Shown piece after piece: positions 1-9,312 of a DNA stretch of 64,000 bases. The position numbers and the translations under genes were made by a program. Position 1 is the stretch's first letter. Every line of letters begins with the position of its first letter. The notes under the pieces are model-generated. The model searched no databases, was not told the origin of the DNA, and saw only the letters and a program-made list of their open reading frames with translations. The stretch lies in the NCBI RefSeq assembly GCF_001984175.1, contig NZ_MTQP01000064.1, positions 186,001 to 250,000 on the forward strand. Reading direction: 5' to 3'. Source of the DNA: Saccharothrix sp. ALI-22-I. Its GTDB lineage: Bacteria; Actinomycetota; Actinomycetes; Mycobacteriales; Pseudonocardiaceae.

Positions 1-666
1 TTGCCACACCTCCGTGGGCACGCCGACCTGCACGATCCGACCCGCGCGCATCACCGCGACCCGGTCCGCCAGCGTGAACGCCTCGTCGTGGTCGTGCGTC
101 ACCACCAACGCGGTCGCGCCCGTCTCGCGGAGCAACCGCGCCAGGTCCACCGCCAACTGCTCCCGCAACGCCCGGTCCAGCGCGGACAGCGGTTCGTCCA
201 GCAGCAGGAGCTTCGGCCGGGGCGCGAGGGCACGGGCCAGCGCGACCCGTTGCTGCTCGCCGCCGGACAGTTCGGTCACCCGCCGCTTCCGGTAGCCGGC
301 CAGGCCGACCAGTTCCAGCAGCTCGGCCACCCGCTTCTCGCGCGCCTCCCGCTCCACCCGGTGCATCCGCAGCCCGAACGCCACGTTGCCCGCCACGTCC
401 CGGTGCGGGAACAGCTGACCGTCCTGGAACACCAGCCCGAACCCCCGCCGGTGCACGGGCGTCCCGGCCAAGTCCGTCCCGTCCCACGACACCACGCCCG
501 CGCCGACGGGCTCCAACCCCGCCACCGCGCGCAGCAACGTCGACTTCCCGCACCCGGACGGCCCGAGCAGCGCGACCACCTCGCCGTCCGCGATGTCCAG
601 GTCCACGTCGGACACCGCCGGCACCGGGCCGTAGCGGACGCTCAACCCCTTGACCCGCAACGACAT
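1..666 (-). CDS. thiQ: Thiamine-type ABC transporter ATP-binding protein (partial)
   Basis: ATPase subunit of an importer; it energises the permease encoded just upstream. Translation from ATG at 666 shows a Walker A (GPSGCGKST), a Q-loop (LVFQDGQLFPHR), the ABC signature LSGGEQQR, a Walker B (LLLLDEPLSALD) and the switch histidine (VVTHDHDEA). The C-terminus lies beyond the window edge. The start codon overlaps the stop of the permease gene (ATGA), so the two are translationally coupled. The TPP riboswitch at the head of the operon assigns thiamine or a precursor as substrate. Without it, a ferric-iron ATPase of the same family would be the alternative. Confidence 0.9.
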   Translation of the reverse strand, partial: MSLRVKGLSVRYGPVPAVSDVDLDIADGEVVALLGPSGCGKSTLLRAVAGLEPVGAGVVSWDGTDLAGTPVHRRGFGLVFQDGQLFPHRDVAGNVAFGLRMHRVEREAREKRVAELLELVGLAGYRKRRVTELSGGEQQRVALARALAPRPKLLLLDEPLSALDRALREQLAVDLARLLRETGATALVVTHDHDEAFTLADRVAVMRAGRIVQVGVPTEVWQ

Positions 667-2279
667 CAGAACTCCCCGCCGCTCGGCACCCGCAACCGCT
701 CGATCACCAGCACCGCCGCTGTGGTCACCACCATCAGCAACGCGCACGCCGCGTAGGCCATCTGGCTGTTCAACTCCCCCGGCCGCGACATCAGCCGGGC
801 GATCACCACCGGCAACGTCGGCGCGTCCGGCCGGGCCAGGAAACTCGTCGCGCCGAACTCCCCCAACGCCACCACGAACCCGAACCCGGCCGCCGCCACC
901 AACGACCGCGACGCCAACGGGAAGTCGACCTCCCGCCACACCCGCCACGGGCTCGCGCCCAACGTCGCCGCCGCCTGCCGCAGCCGTTCGTCCACGGCCC
1001 GCAGCACCGGCAGCACGATCCGCACGATCAACGGCGTCACCACCAGCGCCTGCGCCAACGGCACCAGCAGCGGTGACGTGCGGAAATCGCCGGGCAGGGC
1101 GTCCATCGTGATCAGGTAGCCGAAGCCGAGCGTCACCGCCGACACCCCCAACGGCAGCATCAGCGCGGTGTCCAGGGTTTCCGCGAACCACGAACCGTGC
1201 CGCCGCAGACCCACCAGCACCACCGCCGACACCACGCCGACCAGCAACGCCACCATCGTCGCGTCGGTGGCCGTGCGCACGGAGTTGAGCGCCGCGTCCA
1301 GCCCGGACACCGCCAACGTCCCCCGCTCCCCCGTGCCGGCCAGCGCCGCATACCCGGCGAAGCTCCAGCCGTCATCAGTGGCCAGGGACCGCACCACCAG
1401 CCCGACCACCGGCGTGAGCAGCAAAGACACCACCAGCCAGGCCGCCACGACCACGCCCCACTCGCCACCCACCGGCCGACGCGTCGGCTCGATCCGCAGC
1501 GGCAACGCCTTCTCCCGCTTCCGCCGCGCCAGACCGCCGATCACCAGCACCGCGATCACCGCGGCGAACTGCACCAGCGACAACGCGGCGGCTCCCGACA
1601 GGTCGAACAGCTCCACCGTGCGCAGGTAGATCTCGGTCTCCAGAGTCCGGTGACGGGCGCCGCCCAGCACCAGCACGACACCGAAACTGGTGGCGCAGAA
1701 CAGGAACACCACCGACGCCGCCGACCCGATCGCCGGGGCCAACGACGGCAGCACGACGGACGTGAACGCGCGGACGCGTGACGCACCCAGAGCGCGCGCC
1801 GCGTCCTCCGCACGCCGATCGACCCGCGCCCACAGGCCACCGACCGTGCGGGCGACCACGGCGACGTTGAAGAACGCGTTGGCCAGCACGATCGGCAGCA
1901 CCCCGCCGTCCGGCCACAACGCCCGGAACGCCAGCCCCACCACCACGGTCGGCAGCACGAACGGCACCATCACCGCCGCCCGCACCACCCCCGCGCCGCG
2001 GACCCGGCAACGGGCCAGCAGGAACGCCACCGGCATGCCCGTGACCAGCGCCAACGCCGTCGCCCCGGCGGCCTGACCGAGGGTGAACCCGACCAGGTCC
2101 CAGGTGTCGGCGCGGGCCAGCACGGGCAGCACGCCGCCCTCACCCAGCCCGAGCCCGACGATCGCCAGCACCGGCCAGGCGAAGAACACCCCCAGGAACG
2201 CCAGGGGCAGCAGGGCCGCGAACGACCAGGTCAGCCTCGGACCCAGTCTCGGACTCAGCCCTGGACCAACGTGCGCCAC
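666..2279 (-). CDS. thiP: Thiamine-type ABC transporter permease, fused double domain
   Basis: Membrane permease of about 537 residues with two tandem binding-protein-dependent transport domains, each with six or so hydrophobic segments. This is the fused architecture and length of ThiP. EAA-loop-like motifs occur in both halves (AARALGASRVRAF and AAATLGASPWRVW). I place the start at GTG 2279, which has GGTGGG about 8 bases upstream and overlaps the end of thiB by 25 bp. An in-frame start further upstream at 2366 is possible but would put 29 unlikely Arg-rich residues before the first membrane segment. The gene sits between thiB and thiQ in one operon. Confidence 0.88.
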   Translation of the reverse strand: MAHVGPGLSPRLGPRLTWSFAALLPLAFLGVFFAWPVLAIVGLGLGEGGVLPVLARADTWDLVGFTLGQAAGATALALVTGMPVAFLLARCRVRGAGVVRAAVMVPFVLPTVVVGLAFRALWPDGGVLPIVLANAFFNVAVVARTVGGLWARVDRRAEDAARALGASRVRAFTSVVLPSLAPAIGSAASVVFLFCATSFGVVLVLGGARHRTLETEIYLRTVELFDLSGAAALSLVQFAAVIAVLVIGGLARRKREKALPLRIEPTRRPVGGEWGVVVAAWLVVSLLLTPVVGLVVRSLATDDGWSFAGYAALAGTGERGTLAVSGLDAALNSVRTATDATMVALLVGVVSAVVLVGLRRHGSWFAETLDTALMLPLGVSAVTLGFGYLITMDALPGDFRTSPLLVPLAQALVVTPLIVRIVLPVLRAVDERLRQAAATLGASPWRVWREVDFPLASRSLVAAAGFGFVVALGEFGATSFLARPDAPTLPVVIARLMSRPGELNSQMAYAACALLMVVTTAAVLVIERLRVPSGGEF

Positions 2280-3289
2280 TGCTGCACCCACCGCTCGCGG
2301 TTCGCGTCGACCTGGTCGGCGGGCAGCGATCGGGCGGTGGCCGGCAGCGGCGCGGCCTTCGTCCACGCCTCGGGCAGCGCGACACCCTCGCGTGACGGGT
2401 AGACGTACATCGTGCCCGGCACGTCGGCCTGGACCTTCTCGCCCAGCAGGAAGTCCACGACCTTCTTGGCGTCCTCGGCGTTCTTCGCGCCGTTCAGCAC
2501 GCCCGCGTACTCGACCTGGCGGTAGCAGGTGTCCAGCAGCGCCTTGGTGCGCGGCGTGCCGTCGTCACCGATCTCCGCCGACGGCGAGGACGCGTAGGAC
2601 ACCACGATCGGCCGCGGCCCCTTGCCGCTGGAACCGGAGAAGTCCTGCGTGTAGGCCTCCTCCCAGCCGCTGACGACCTTCACGCCGTTGGCCTTGAGCT
2701 TGCCCCAGTAGTCCGCCCAGCCGTCCTCGCCGAACGCGGCGATCGTGCCGAGCAGGAACGCCAGGCCCGGCGACGACGTGGCCGGGTCCTCGACCACGAG
2801 CATGTCCTTGTACTTCGGGTCGGCCAGGTCGGCGTACTGCGTCGGCTCGCCGATGTCCTTGAACGCGGCCACGTCGATGTTCAGGCACACGTCGCCGACG
2901 TCCACCGCGTGCAGCCGGTTGGGCGGGTCGAGCCGGTAGCGCTGCGCGCCCTTCTCCGCCTCGGGGCTCGCGTACTCGGCGAACACACCCTCCTTGAGGG
3001 CGCGGGAGGCGAACGTGGAGTCCACGCCGAAGGCGACGTCCCCGATCGGGACGTCCTTGGTCAGCACCAGCTTGTTCGTCATCTCACCGGCGTCACCGCT
3101 GGCCAGGGGCTTGATCGTGATGCCGGTGTCGGTCTTGAACTGCTCCAGCAGCGCGGGCGTCAGCGCGAACGAGTCGTGCGTCACCAGCGTGACGACCCGC
3201 TCCCCCGCCGGCTGGTTGGAAGTGGTCACCGAACAGGCCGTGAGCAGCGCGAACGCGCTCGCGACGGTCAGCACTCGTCGAAACATCAT
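2255..3289 (-). CDS. thiB: Thiamine ABC transporter substrate-binding lipoprotein
   Basis: Extracytoplasmic binding protein of 344 residues. It begins with a lipoprotein signal peptide ending in a lipobox (LLTAC, lipidated Cys about residue 19) and continues with a family-typical region (VTLVTHDSFALTPALLEQF; GDVAFGVDSTFASRAL; DPATSSPGLAFLLG) matching ThiB/TbpA proteins. ATG codons at 3289 and 3286 follow GGGAGAG. The TPP riboswitch ends a few bases upstream, so expression should fall when thiamine diphosphate is abundant. The order binding protein, permease, ATPase is the classical thiBPQ order. Confidence 0.92.
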   Translation of the reverse strand: MMFRRVLTVASAFALLTACSVTTSNQPAGERVVTLVTHDSFALTPALLEQFKTDTGITIKPLASGDAGEMTNKLVLTKDVPIGDVAFGVDSTFASRALKEGVFAEYASPEAEKGAQRYRLDPPNRLHAVDVGDVCLNIDVAAFKDIGEPTQYADLADPKYKDMLVVEDPATSSPGLAFLLGTIAAFGEDGWADYWGKLKANGVKVVSGWEEAYTQDFSGSSGKGPRPIVVSYASSPSAEIGDDGTPRTKALLDTCYRQVEYAGVLNGAKNAEDAKKVVDFLLGEKVQADVPGTMYVYPSREGVALPEAWTKAAPLPATARSLPADQVDANRERWVQQWRTLVQG

Positions 3290-3295
3290 CTCTCC

Positions 3296-3380
3296 CTACA
3301 CCGGCATGACCCGGATCAGGTGTGGACGGTCGAAGGCTCGCGCGCCTTCCTCTCAGCCCGGCGCACCGGACTCCCGTGGT
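3296..3380 (-). promoter_or_regulatory. TPP riboswitch (THI element)
   Basis: Read on the minus strand, the 85 bases before thiB contain the hallmark blocks of the THI element in order: CGGGAGTCCGG, then GGGCTGAGAGGAAGG, a variable arm (about 3325-3345), then ACCTGATCCGGGTCATGCC and GGTGTAGGGAGA. CTGAGAGG and ACCTGATCCGG are the pyrimidine-binding and pyrophosphate-binding conserved segments. The last block merges with the thiB ribosome-binding site (GGGAGAG), which suggests control by sequestering the RBS, the usual mode in actinobacteria. Confidence 0.95.
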
Positions 3381-3420
3381 GAACGGGCAGCCTACCCCGC
3401 GTGGTGGGACGATCAGGGCC

Positions 3421-3714
3421 ATGGCCGAGCTGCTGACCGACGACCAGGTGACCAACGCGCTGAGCACGCTGCCCTCGTGGCAGGCCCAGGACGCCGCGCT
3501 GGTGCGCACGGTGGAGTTGGAGAGCTTCGCGCAGGCTCTCCAGGTGGTGAACCGGGTCGCGGAGATCGCCGAGAACGACAACCACCACCCCGACATCGAC
3601 ATCCGCTGGCGCACGGTGACGTTCCGGTGCAGCACGCACTCCAGCGGCGGGATCACCGCGCTGGACGTGTCACTCGCGGAGGAGATCGACGGGGTGCTCG
3701 ACGTCTTCCTGTGA
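3421..3714 (+). CDS. 4a-hydroxytetrahydrobiopterin dehydratase (PCD/DCoH family)
   Basis: A 97-residue cytosolic enzyme that dehydrates pterin-4a-carbinolamine. The signature block is visible: ENDNHHPDIDIRW, followed by the strand VTFRCSTHSSGGIT, and the length matches the family (about 95-100). ATG at 3421 is used; the frame is open further upstream but would run through the riboswitch. Its last 45 bases overlap the 3' end of the convergent GT87 gene. No phenylalanine hydroxylase lies in the window, so the physiological pterin reaction is unknown. Confidence 0.9.
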   Translation: MAELLTDDQVTNALSTLPSWQAQDAALVRTVELESFAQALQVVNRVAEIAENDNHHPDIDIRWRTVTFRCSTHSSGGITALDVSLAEEIDGVLDVFL

Positions 3715-4881
3715 TCGCTCCGCCGGCTGCCTCAGCACCACGGCGATCGTGACGAGCGTGAGCACGCCCACAGCCGGGTACACCCAGCCCAGCGCGGAGT
3801 AGTACCAGGGCCGCGGGATGATCCAGATCGACGGCTGCACCCTGAGCAGGAACGAGATCAGGTAGCTGCCGATGGCCACGATCCACGCGATCGCCGTGAC
3901 GGTCGCGAGTCGGTGCTGTGCCTTGTAGATCAACCACATCAGGGCCGGCACCGCCCACACCCAGTGGTGGCTCCACGAGATCGGCGAGACCAGCAGGCCG
4001 AGGAACTGCACGGCGACGATCATCGCCAGCGTGTCCTTCGCCTTCACCGCCGCGTGCAGGGCGAACCCGGCGAGCACGACGGCCACCGCCACCCCCAGTA
4101 CGAACACGGGCCCGGTCTCCACGTCGTAACCGACCGTGCGGGACAGCGCGCCGCGCAACGACTGGTTGATCGCCGAGCCGACCGGCCCGACCCTCGTCGC
4201 GTCACCGAGCAGGTGGAACCAGTACTCGTTCGACAGGCTCGGCGAGATCAGGTAGCCGAGCCCGACCGTGCCGAAGAACGCCGCCACCGACCACACGGCC
4301 GCCTTGTACCGCCGGGTGAGCAGGAAGTAGAGCCCGGAGATCGCGGGCGTGAGCTTCAACCCGGCCGCGATCCCGACGCCCGCGCCCTGCTTCCAGCTCC
4401 GCGCGCTGACCATCGTGCCGAGCAGGAGGGCCGCCAGGACCAGGTTGATCTGGCCGTAGTTCAGCGTGGTGCGGACCGGTTCGACCCAGATGAACAGCCC
4501 GGCCCACAGCAGCGCGCGGCGCGGGTCGTTGCTACCGACCAGCTGCAACGACTTCCGGGTGATGAACCACAGGCAGGCGAGGCTGACCAGCTGCCAGAAC
4601 CACCGCGCCGCGCCCCACGGGACCCAGGACAGGGGGAGGAAGACGAGCGCGGAGAACGGCGGGTAGGTGAACGGGAGGGCGAACTGGTCGGAGAACTCCT
4701 TGAGCCGCCAGTCGTAGAGCAGACCGGTGAACAGCTCGGGCGAGGCGTTCCGGTAGACCATCAGGTCCACCATGGTCATCTTCGTCTGGAAGGCGACCAT
4801 CGCCAGGTGTCCGAGCAGGGACAGGCCGAACACCCACGGCGCGAAGGCGAGCACCCGCCCCTCAAGTGCACGCAGTCCCAC
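3670..4881 (-). CDS. GT87-family (DUF2029) polyprenol-phosphate-mannose glycosyltransferase
   Basis: Polytopic membrane protein of 403 residues with about ten hydrophobic segments. The N-terminal external loop has the GT-C type acidic motif (MTMVDLMVYRN, Asp about residue 38) and FALPFTYPPFSALVFLPL, typical of mycobacterial alpha-1,2-mannosyltransferases that use polyprenyl-phosphate-mannose to extend phosphatidylinositol mannosides or lipomannan. The start is GTG at 4881 with GGAGG six bases upstream. It overlaps the convergent pterin dehydratase by 45 bp. The exact acceptor cannot be read from sequence. Confidence 0.85.
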   Translation of the reverse strand: MGLRALEGRVLAFAPWVFGLSLLGHLAMVAFQTKMTMVDLMVYRNASPELFTGLLYDWRLKEFSDQFALPFTYPPFSALVFLPLSWVPWGAARWFWQLVSLACLWFITRKSLQLVGSNDPRRALLWAGLFIWVEPVRTTLNYGQINLVLAALLLGTMVSARSWKQGAGVGIAAGLKLTPAISGLYFLLTRRYKAAVWSVAAFFGTVGLGYLISPSLSNEYWFHLLGDATRVGPVGSAINQSLRGALSRTVGYDVETGPVFVLGVAVAVVLAGFALHAAVKAKDTLAMIVAVQFLGLLVSPISWSHHWVWAVPALMWLIYKAQHRLATVTAIAWIVAIGSYLISFLLRVQPSIWIIPRPWYYSALGWVYPAVGVLTLVTIAVVLRQPAERSQEDVEHPVDLLRE

Positions 4882-4982
4882 CCTCTACCTCCACGATCGT
4901 GTGAATTGCACGACTGCCAGGCCACGAAACCGGGTACCCCGGCGTCTAGACGAGTGGGAGATCAACGCAAGGGGATAATCGC

Positions 4983-5087
4983 ATGACCACCGACATCGTC
5001 GTGTTCACCGTCAGCGCACTGGCCATGCTGGCCACCGCCGGAGGCGTCTTCGCCCTCGCCCGCCACAGCCGTAACCACGTGCGCTGA
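4983..5087 (+). CDS. Small 34-residue membrane protein
   Basis: A short gene with a good ribosome-binding site (AAGGGG, 8 bases before ATG 4983). It encodes MTTDIVVFTVSALAMLATAG followed by GVFALARHSRNHVR: a single hydrophobic helix (residues 4-27) with a basic C-terminal tail. It is followed 18 bases later by a near-perfect terminator hairpin, so it looks like a complete monocistronic unit. I do not recognise the family. Expression is inferred from the RBS, the third-position GC bias and the terminator. Confidence 0.6.
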   Translation: MTTDIVVFTVSALAMLATAGGVFALARHSRNHVR

Positions 5088-5105
5088 CGCCACAGCACAG
5101 TACCT

Positions 5106-5143
5106 CGGGGCGGTGCGCTGAGCGCACCGCCCCGAATCTTGTT
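5106..5143 (+). terminator. Intrinsic terminator after the small membrane protein
   Basis: A perfect inverted repeat, CGGGGCGGTGCGCT (5106-5119) and AGCGCACCGCCCCG (5121-5134), is followed by AATCTTGTT. As a hairpin it gives a GC-rich stem of at least 12 bp. Confidence 0.8.
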
Positions 5144-5181
5144 CACATCTGACACGCCCACGTACCCAGGCCGCGCCATCC

Positions 5182-5328
5182 TCACCGCGCCAGACGATCG
5201 AGCAACCCCGCATACCGCTCGCGTCCCCCACGGCACAGCGCCCGGACTCGATCCTCACGGACCCGGCGCGCTGCGGCGTCGGCGATGGCCCGCACCACGG
5301 CTTCGTGCTTGCCCACCACCAGTACCAC
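5182..5328 (-). CDS. Possible 48-residue orphan ORF or gene remnant
   Basis: On the minus strand, 28 bases after the ychF stop, a frame from GTG 5328 reads a short hydrophobic strand (VLVVGKHEAVVRAIADAAA) and then an Arg-rich amphipathic helix ending YAGLLDRLAR. Third positions are mostly G/C, as in real genes here. No convincing RBS is present. It may be a remnant of a longer gene or a small protein read through from ychF. Function unknown. Confidence 0.3.
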   Translation of the reverse strand: MVLVVGKHEAVVRAIADAAARRVREDRVRALCRGGRERYAGLLDRLAR

Positions 5329-5356
5329 TCCGGGCCGAGGTAGCTGGGAGCAGTGA

Positions 5357-6436
<1,080 letters not shown>

Positions 6437-6516
6437 GGTGAGTGAGTCTACGCGCCCCCAACGCCGTGTCCGATTCCCGCGAGACCACACCTCCCACCGC
6501 TGGCAGAGTGGTCGCC

Positions 6517-7785
6517 ATGCTCCTCGACGACGAACGCGCCTACCGGGCCGTCGCCGCCCGCGACGCCCGGTTCGACGGGTGCTTCATCCTCGCGGTGCGC
6601 ACGACCGGCATCTACTGCCGCCCGTCCTGCCCGGCCGTGACGCCCAAGCGGCGCAACGCCGAGTTCTACCCGACCGCGGCTGCTGCCCAGTCCGCCGGCT
6701 ACCGGGCGTGCCGGCGGTGCCTGCCCGACGCCGTGCCGGGCTCGCCGGAGTGGAACCTCCGGGCCGATCTGGCGGCCCGCGCCATGCGCCTGATCTCGGA
6801 CGGCCTGGTGGAACGCGAGGGCGTGCCGGGGCTGGCGTCACGCCTGGGCTACTCGGAACGCCACCTGACCCGCGTCCTGACCGCCGAACTGGGCGCCGGG
6901 CCGCTGGCGTTGGCCCGCGCCCACCGCGCGCATTCCGCGAGGTTGCTGATCGAAACGACGGCGCTGTCGTTCAGCGACATCGCGTTCGCCGCGGGTTTCG
7001 CCAGCGTGCGGCAGTTCAACGACACGATCCGCACGGTGTTCGCGACCACCCCGTCGGCCATGCGCTCGACCCGTGCGGCGTCGACCACGGCGGGCCGCAT
7101 CACGCTCCGCCTGCCGTACCGGCCGCCGTTCGACGCGGCGGGTCTGCTGGCGTACTTCCGGGCCAACGCGATTCCCGGCGTGGAGCACGTGACGGACCAC
7201 TGCTACGCGCGTTCGCTGCGGTTGCCGCACGGTCAGGCGACGGTGCGGTTGGAGCCCGCGGCGGGGTACGTCTCGTGCTCGCTGCGGCTGACCGACCTGC
7301 GTGACCTGGGCAGCGCCGTGAGCCGGGTGCGGCGGCTGCTGGACCTGGACGCCGACCCGGTGGCCGTGGACGACTTCCTGTCCGCCGACCCGGCGTTGCG
7401 CCCGTCGGTCCTGGCCCGGCCGGGGGTGCGGCTGCCGGGCAGTGTGGACGGCGGGGAAACCCTGCTCAGGGCCCTCGGCCACAATGCGCCGGGTGAGCGT
7501 TTGGAACACCCGGACGGCTCCGTGACGCACCTGTACCCGTCGCCGTCGGCGATCGGCTCGCCGGTGGCCGAGGCGTTGGCCGACGGCACGTTGCGGGTTG
7601 ACGTGGGCCGTGACGCGGACGAGCTGCACGCCGAGCTGTCGGCGTTCCCCGGCGTCGGCCCGGACGTCGCCTCGTACGTCGTGATGCGCGTTCTCGGCGC
7701 CCCCGACATCCCTTTGACCAGCGACAACACCGCGTGGCGCCCTTGGCGCTCGTACGCCGCGATGCACCTCAGGAGGACTGCGTGA
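6517..7785 (+). CDS. Ada-type Zn/AraC regulator fused to a degenerate AlkA-like domain
   Basis: A 422-residue protein. Residues 1-80 form an Ada N-terminal Zn domain with Cys34, Cys38, Cys65 and Cys68 (YCRPSC and CRRC). Residues 95-185 are an AraC-type helix-turn-helix (FSDIAFAAGFASVRQFNDTI). Residues 195-422 are AlkA-like, with the AlkA_N fold and a helix-hairpin-helix relic (FPGVGPDVASYVVMRVLG). Compared with normal AdaA-AlkA fusions, two blocks are missing: the LGQQVS helix region after LLRALG, and the segment around the catalytic aspartate before AWRPWRSYAAMHL. It should sense methylphosphotriesters and activate the operon. Glycosylase activity is doubtful. The start could also be GTG 6508. 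Confidence 0.8.
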   Translation: MLLDDERAYRAVAARDARFDGCFILAVRTTGIYCRPSCPAVTPKRRNAEFYPTAAAAQSAGYRACRRCLPDAVPGSPEWNLRADLAARAMRLISDGLVEREGVPGLASRLGYSERHLTRVLTAELGAGPLALARAHRAHSARLLIETTALSFSDIAFAAGFASVRQFNDTIRTVFATTPSAMRSTRAASTTAGRITLRLPYRPPFDAAGLLAYFRANAIPGVEHVTDHCYARSLRLPHGQATVRLEPAAGYVSCSLRLTDLRDLGSAVSRVRRLLDLDADPVAVDDFLSADPALRPSVLARPGVRLPGSVDGGETLLRALGHNAPGERLEHPDGSVTHLYPSPSAIGSPVAEALADGTLRVDVGRDADELHAELSAFPGVGPDVASYVVMRVLGAPDIPLTSDNTAWRPWRSYAAMHLRRTA

Positions 7786-8279
7786 GCACCGGCCACGTGT
7801 CGACCATCGACACCCCGATCAGCCCTTTCACCGCCATCGTCGCGATGGACGGCGCCGTCCTGGCCAGCGGCTGGACCGCGAGTTCCGACGAACTGCTCCC
7901 CCAGGTCTCCCCGTCACTGCGCCCCACCACCCTCACCACCCGCCGTGACCTGGGCGCGGTCACCAAGGCCATCCGCGCCTACCACTCGGGTGACCTGGAC
8001 GCGATCACCGACATCCCGGTCCGCCAACGCGGCGGCGAGTTCATGCAGCTGGCGTGGGACGCGCTGCGCACCGTCCCGGCGGGCAAGCCGGTCAGCTACG
8101 CCGACCACGCCCTGCTGGCCGGCCGCCCCGCCGCGGTCCGCGCCGCCGCCACCGCGTGCGCCAAGAACGCCGCCGCCCTCTTCGTCCCCTGCCACCGCGT
8201 CGTCCGCACGGGCGGCGCCATCGGCAACTTCCGCTGGGGCCCGGACGTGAAGCGCTGGCTCCTGCACCACGAGTCCTGA
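7782..8279 (+). CDS. ogt: Methylated-DNA-[protein]-cysteine S-methyltransferase
   Basis: A 165-residue suicide repair protein that removes O6-alkyl groups from guanine. The active-site motif PCHRV places the acceptor cysteine at residue 137, and RAAATACAKN with GNFRWGPDVKRWLL is the usual surrounding fold. GTG 7782 overlaps the stop of the Ada/AlkA-like gene (GTGA), so the two are co-translated. The pairing of an Ada-like sensor with Ogt makes an adaptive-response operon. Confidence 0.93.
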   Translation: MSTGHVSTIDTPISPFTAIVAMDGAVLASGWTASSDELLPQVSPSLRPTTLTTRRDLGAVTKAIRAYHSGDLDAITDIPVRQRGGEFMQLAWDALRTVPAGKPVSYADHALLAGRPAAVRAAATACAKNAAALFVPCHRVVRTGGAIGNFRWGPDVKRWLLHHES

Positions 8280-8371
8280 CGCCGTCCGCCGGCACGAACC
8301 GAGTTGTCCACAGGCGCGGCACTTGTCCACAGGCACGGCAAGGAGCACGGCAAACCGTCGGTCCCCCTGCT

Positions 8372-8396
8372 TGGATTAAAACCGGGGGTCCCCTGG
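8372..8396 (-). terminator. Probable terminator of the DUF6542 gene
   Basis: On the minus strand a short GC-rich hairpin (8382-8396, CCAGGGG...CCCCGG type) is followed by TTTTAATCC. It lies about 75 bases past the stop of the DUF6542 gene. The rest of 8280-8472 shows no gene. Confidence 0.45.
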
Positions 8397-8472
8397 GCCG
8401 CCCCTGCTTCTACCTGCCCGAAATCGGTTCTGTCGCGTGGCAAATAGGAGGCGGGACGGCCGCTAGGCCGGG

Positions 8473-9276
8473 TCAGTCCTCGTCACGTGGGCGGGGACGG
8501 CGGGTGGGACGGCCGCCTTCGCGCGGTGCGGCGGGTCGGCGGGGGCGGTCGGCGGGGACGGCGCCCGCGGCCGGTGGACGGGGTCGCTTGGGGCGGTCCT
8601 CGTCCGAGGCCGAAGCCGAAGCCGAGGCGGGACGGCGGCGTTCCGGGGCCTCACCGCGAGGGCGCTTGGGGCGGTCCTCGGGCTGCGGCTTCTCGGTGCG
8701 GTCGGCCGAGCGTTCGGCGCGGTCGGCCGAGCGTTCAGGGCGTTCCGGCCGGCGGGGCTTGTCCGGTTTGCGCTTGGCCTCGCGGATCTCGTCCTTCGTC
8801 GGCCGGTTCGGGTCCTTCTGCGTCGTCACCCGGATGATGCCGAGGATCACCGTGCACGCCGTGGTCACCGCCATCGCCGGGAACCCGTCGATCAGCGGTT
8901 TGCCCAGCGCGAGGCCGGCCGCCGCGAGTCCACCGCTGGGCATGCCCTGGGTGAACACCACCAGCACCGGCACCACGATCGCCAGGATCAGCGGCGGCTG
9001 GACGATCGGGCCGAACATCGAGCGCCGCTCGACGAACACCACCGCACCCACGCAGCCCACGAAGAACGTGATGGCGAACACCCAGCCCACGGTGTGCGTG
9101 GCCGAGCCGACATCGACGAACGTGCCGACGATGGCCAGCACGAACGCGATGAGCACAGCGGCCCACCAGGGCAAACCCCGAAAGCTGCCGAACATGGCGC
9201 GGTCGTTCCAGCGGACGTCGGCAACCTCGTCGTCCTCAGGCTCGCTGCGCGAGTCGTCACGCATTGCAGCGGTCAC
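8473..9276 (-). CDS. DUF6542-family membrane protein with charged C-terminal tail
   Basis: A 267-residue protein. After a short acidic N-terminus, residues 30-150 hold four hydrophobic segments (WWAAVLIAFVLAIVGTFVDV; VFAITFFVGCVGAVVFV; PPLILAIVVPVLVVF; MAVTTACTVILGIIRV) typical of DUF6542. Residues 160-267 are a disordered Arg/Pro/Asp-rich tail with repeated RPERSADRAERSADR-like units. GTG 9276 has GAGGAG five bases upstream. DUF6542 proteins are known from Pseudonocardiaceae near ychF and xse genes; their function is unknown. The low-complexity tail suggests interaction with nucleic acid or envelope polymers, which is inference. Confidence 0.75.
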   Translation of the reverse strand: MTAAMRDDSRSEPEDDEVADVRWNDRAMFGSFRGLPWWAAVLIAFVLAIVGTFVDVGSATHTVGWVFAITFFVGCVGAVVFVERRSMFGPIVQPPLILAIVVPVLVVFTQGMPSGGLAAAGLALGKPLIDGFPAMAVTTACTVILGIIRVTTQKDPNRPTKDEIREAKRKPDKPRRPERPERSADRAERSADRTEKPQPEDRPKRPRGEAPERRRPASASASASDEDRPKRPRPPAAGAVPADRPRRPAAPREGGRPTRRPRPRDED

Positions 9277-9312
9277 GCACACTCCTCGTTCGGCTCAGTC
9301 CGACACACTCTA

